This document shows, piece after piece, positions 62,941-64,000 of a DNA stretch of 64,000 bases. The stretch lies in the NCBI RefSeq assembly GCF_001687365.1, contig NZ_LGLV01000006.1, positions 372,001 to 436,000 on the forward strand, in the 5' to 3' direction. Positions within the stretch are counted from its first letter, which is position 1. The number at the start of each line of letters is the position of its first letter. The DNA is from Pararhizobium polonicum. Lineage in GTDB: Bacteria; Pseudomonadota; Alphaproteobacteria; Rhizobiales; Rhizobiaceae. The position numbers and the translations under genes were made by a program. The notes beneath the pieces are model-generated. The model was not told the DNA's origin. It saw only the letters and a program-made list of their open reading frames with translations, and ran no database searches.

Positions 62941-64000
62941 ATGCTACCGATCGATATCATCGTTCCACGATCCGCTCCTCGCCGTTGGCAGGGGATGGTC
63001 ATCGAGCGACTTCAGGCGGAGGGTTACGATGTCGCCGTGCTGCAGCAGCTTGGCTCACCGAGCTGGCCAGCCGCGGTGAATGCAATTTTCGCTCTCGAAC
63101 GGCGTCTTTTTCGCCGAACCGCTCCGGGGCTTTCTGCTCCCCAACCAGAAATTCCGGCGAGCCCTCGCAGCCGTGTTGCGGCCCTGCGGCTGGATCTCGC
63201 GGGCGATGCCGCGCCGTCTGACGTTCCCACCATCCTGCTGACCTTCGACGGGGCCCGTTTCGACCTGTCGGCTGCCTTGGCGGTGGCGGCGGGCGATTTG
63301 CCGGTGATTGAGGCCGTTCTTGATCACACGGTCGTGGTGGGGCGCGCATGGCCGATGATTGACAAGCGGGAATCTGCGGCATTTGGCATCGAGGATGTCC
63401 TTGCTCGCGCGATAACGTTGGCTGTTTCAGTGGTTCGTGCCTTTATCGAAGGCCGACTCACGGGCGAGAAGCGAGCGCCCGAAACGACCCGGAACGGCGA
63501 GGGTACAGCAATGCAGTTCGCTGCCGCCTATTTGGCCAAATCCTTGCCGCGGCTCGGCCGGGAGGCCTTTCGGCGTGCACGTTTCCGTCACGCACATTGG
63601 TGCGTTGGCTACCGTTTTACCGATGCACTTGGAGTGGCGGAGACGGGCAGGCTGGGGACTGGCTGGTCGGTTTTGCCGGATTCCGGCGATCGCTTCTATG
63701 CGGATCCCTTTCCTTTCCAGTGGCAGGGCCGCTCCTTCGTGTTCGTGGAAGACTATGTCCATGCCGTCGGCAAGGCGGTCATTTCCGTTGTGCCGTTCAA
63801 TTCCGACGGAACCCCACAAGAGCCGCGGGTCGTGCTGGAGGAGCCGCACCATCTTTCCTATCCCCAGGTATTCGAGCGCGATGGCGCGATCTGGATGCTT
63901 CCGGAGGCAAGCTCTAGCGGAAAGCTTACACTCTACCGGGCTGTAGGGTTTCCGGATCGCTGGGTCGCGGAGAGCGTCCTCATCGAGGGGGAGATCTCAG
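62941..64000 (+). CDS. GINT1/formyltransferase-like protein with beta-propeller domain (3'-truncated by window edge)
   Basis: Frame opens at ATG 62941 (GGGAAG just upstream; ATG 62929 also in frame) and runs open past the window end, at least 353 residues. The start MLPIDIIVPRSAPRRWQGMV resembles the N-terminal part of formyltransferase-like proteins. From about residue 215 it has WCVGYRFTD, DRFYADPFPFQWQGRSFVFV, ISVVPFNSDG and LSYPQVFERDGAIWMLPEAS, the five-bladed-propeller pattern of the glucosamine inositolphosphorylceramide transferase-like domain found beside polysaccharide genes in Rhizobiales. Function is not known for the bacterial forms. Confidence 0.75.
   Translation, partial: MLPIDIIVPRSAPRRWQGMVIERLQAEGYDVAVLQQLGSPSWPAAVNAIFALERRLFRRTAPGLSAPQPEIPASPRSRVAALRLDLAGDAAPSDVPTILLTFDGARFDLSAALAVAAGDLPVIEAVLDHTVVVGRAWPMIDKRESAAFGIEDVLARAITLAVSVVRAFIEGRLTGEKRAPETTRNGEGTAMQFAAAYLAKSLPRLGREAFRRARFRHAHWCVGYRFTDALGVAETGRLGTGWSVLPDSGDRFYADPFPFQWQGRSFVFVEDYVHAVGKAVISVVPFNSDGTPQEPRVVLEEPHHLSYPQVFERDGAIWMLPEASSSGKLTLYRAVGFPDRWVAESVLIEGEIS

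Overview
The window looks like accessory (plasmid- or island-like) DNA of a Rhizobiales alphaproteobacterium (Rhizobium/Agrobacterium/Brucella relatives). It is GC-rich, dense in ABC importers and LysR-free sugar and polyamine loci, and carries TGA-N9-TCA palindromes (RirA 'iron-responsive operator' type) in its iron-gene promoters. This placement is an inference; no rRNA, tRNA or core marker is present, and the species cannot be read from the sequence.

Region 1 (1-2.5 kb) is the 3' part of a peptide/nickel-type ABC importer (permease, two ATPases). Region 2 (2.5-28 kb) is a complete catecholate siderophore locus. The left operon (minus) encodes 2,3-dihydroxybenzoate (DHB) synthesis and activation: entC, entE, an isochorismatase-only entB, a free-standing aryl carrier protein, and entA. 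The second operon (minus) encodes a TonB receptor, a Fes esterase, an MbtH protein and a 2838-residue NRPS (C-A-T-E-C-A-T-TE). The plus strand carries fepC, then an AraC regulator, a FepB-like binding protein, an EntS-like exporter and the FepD/FepG permeases. An Sfp-type phosphopantetheinyl transferase closes the locus. The second A domain has the exact serine code. The first has an acid-lined pocket and is followed by an epimerase, so the product is inferred to be DHB-D-(cationic amino acid)-L-Ser, the chrysobactin/vanchrobactin class.

Region 3 (28-34.5 kb, minus) is a compact carbohydrate-oxidation operon: histidine phosphatase, GH15 glucoamylase, 6-phosphogluconate dehydrogenase, glucose-6-phosphate dehydrogenase and a polyphosphate-glucokinase-like ROK kinase. 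A decayed IS5-type transposase tail lies just upstream.

Region 4 (35-43.5 kb) is a catabolic locus for an unknown amine. It has a PotDABC-type importer and an SDR (minus), a GntR regulator with repeated operator-like sites, and on plus a hydroxylysine-kinase-like phosphotransferase followed by a class III PLP enzyme, a pairing known for amino-alcohol phosphate phospho-lyase pathways.

Region 5 (43.5-47 kb) has an SDR and a gammaproteobacterial-type Prc/Tsp protease with less GC-rich, atypical coding and may be acquired. Region 6 (47-52.3 kb) is a second iron locus: TonB receptor, Tat-type binding protein, DUF2218-siderophore-interacting reductase and a divergent TetR regulator. Region 7 (52.3-62.2 kb) is an unassigned sugar pathway: ribose-type ABC importer with two permeases, PfkB kinase, SorC-family regulator, and a class II aldolase/short-chain dehydrogenase fusion. 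The right end (62.2-64 kb) has a gene-poor stretch and the start of a GINT1/formyltransferase-like beta-propeller protein that runs off the window.
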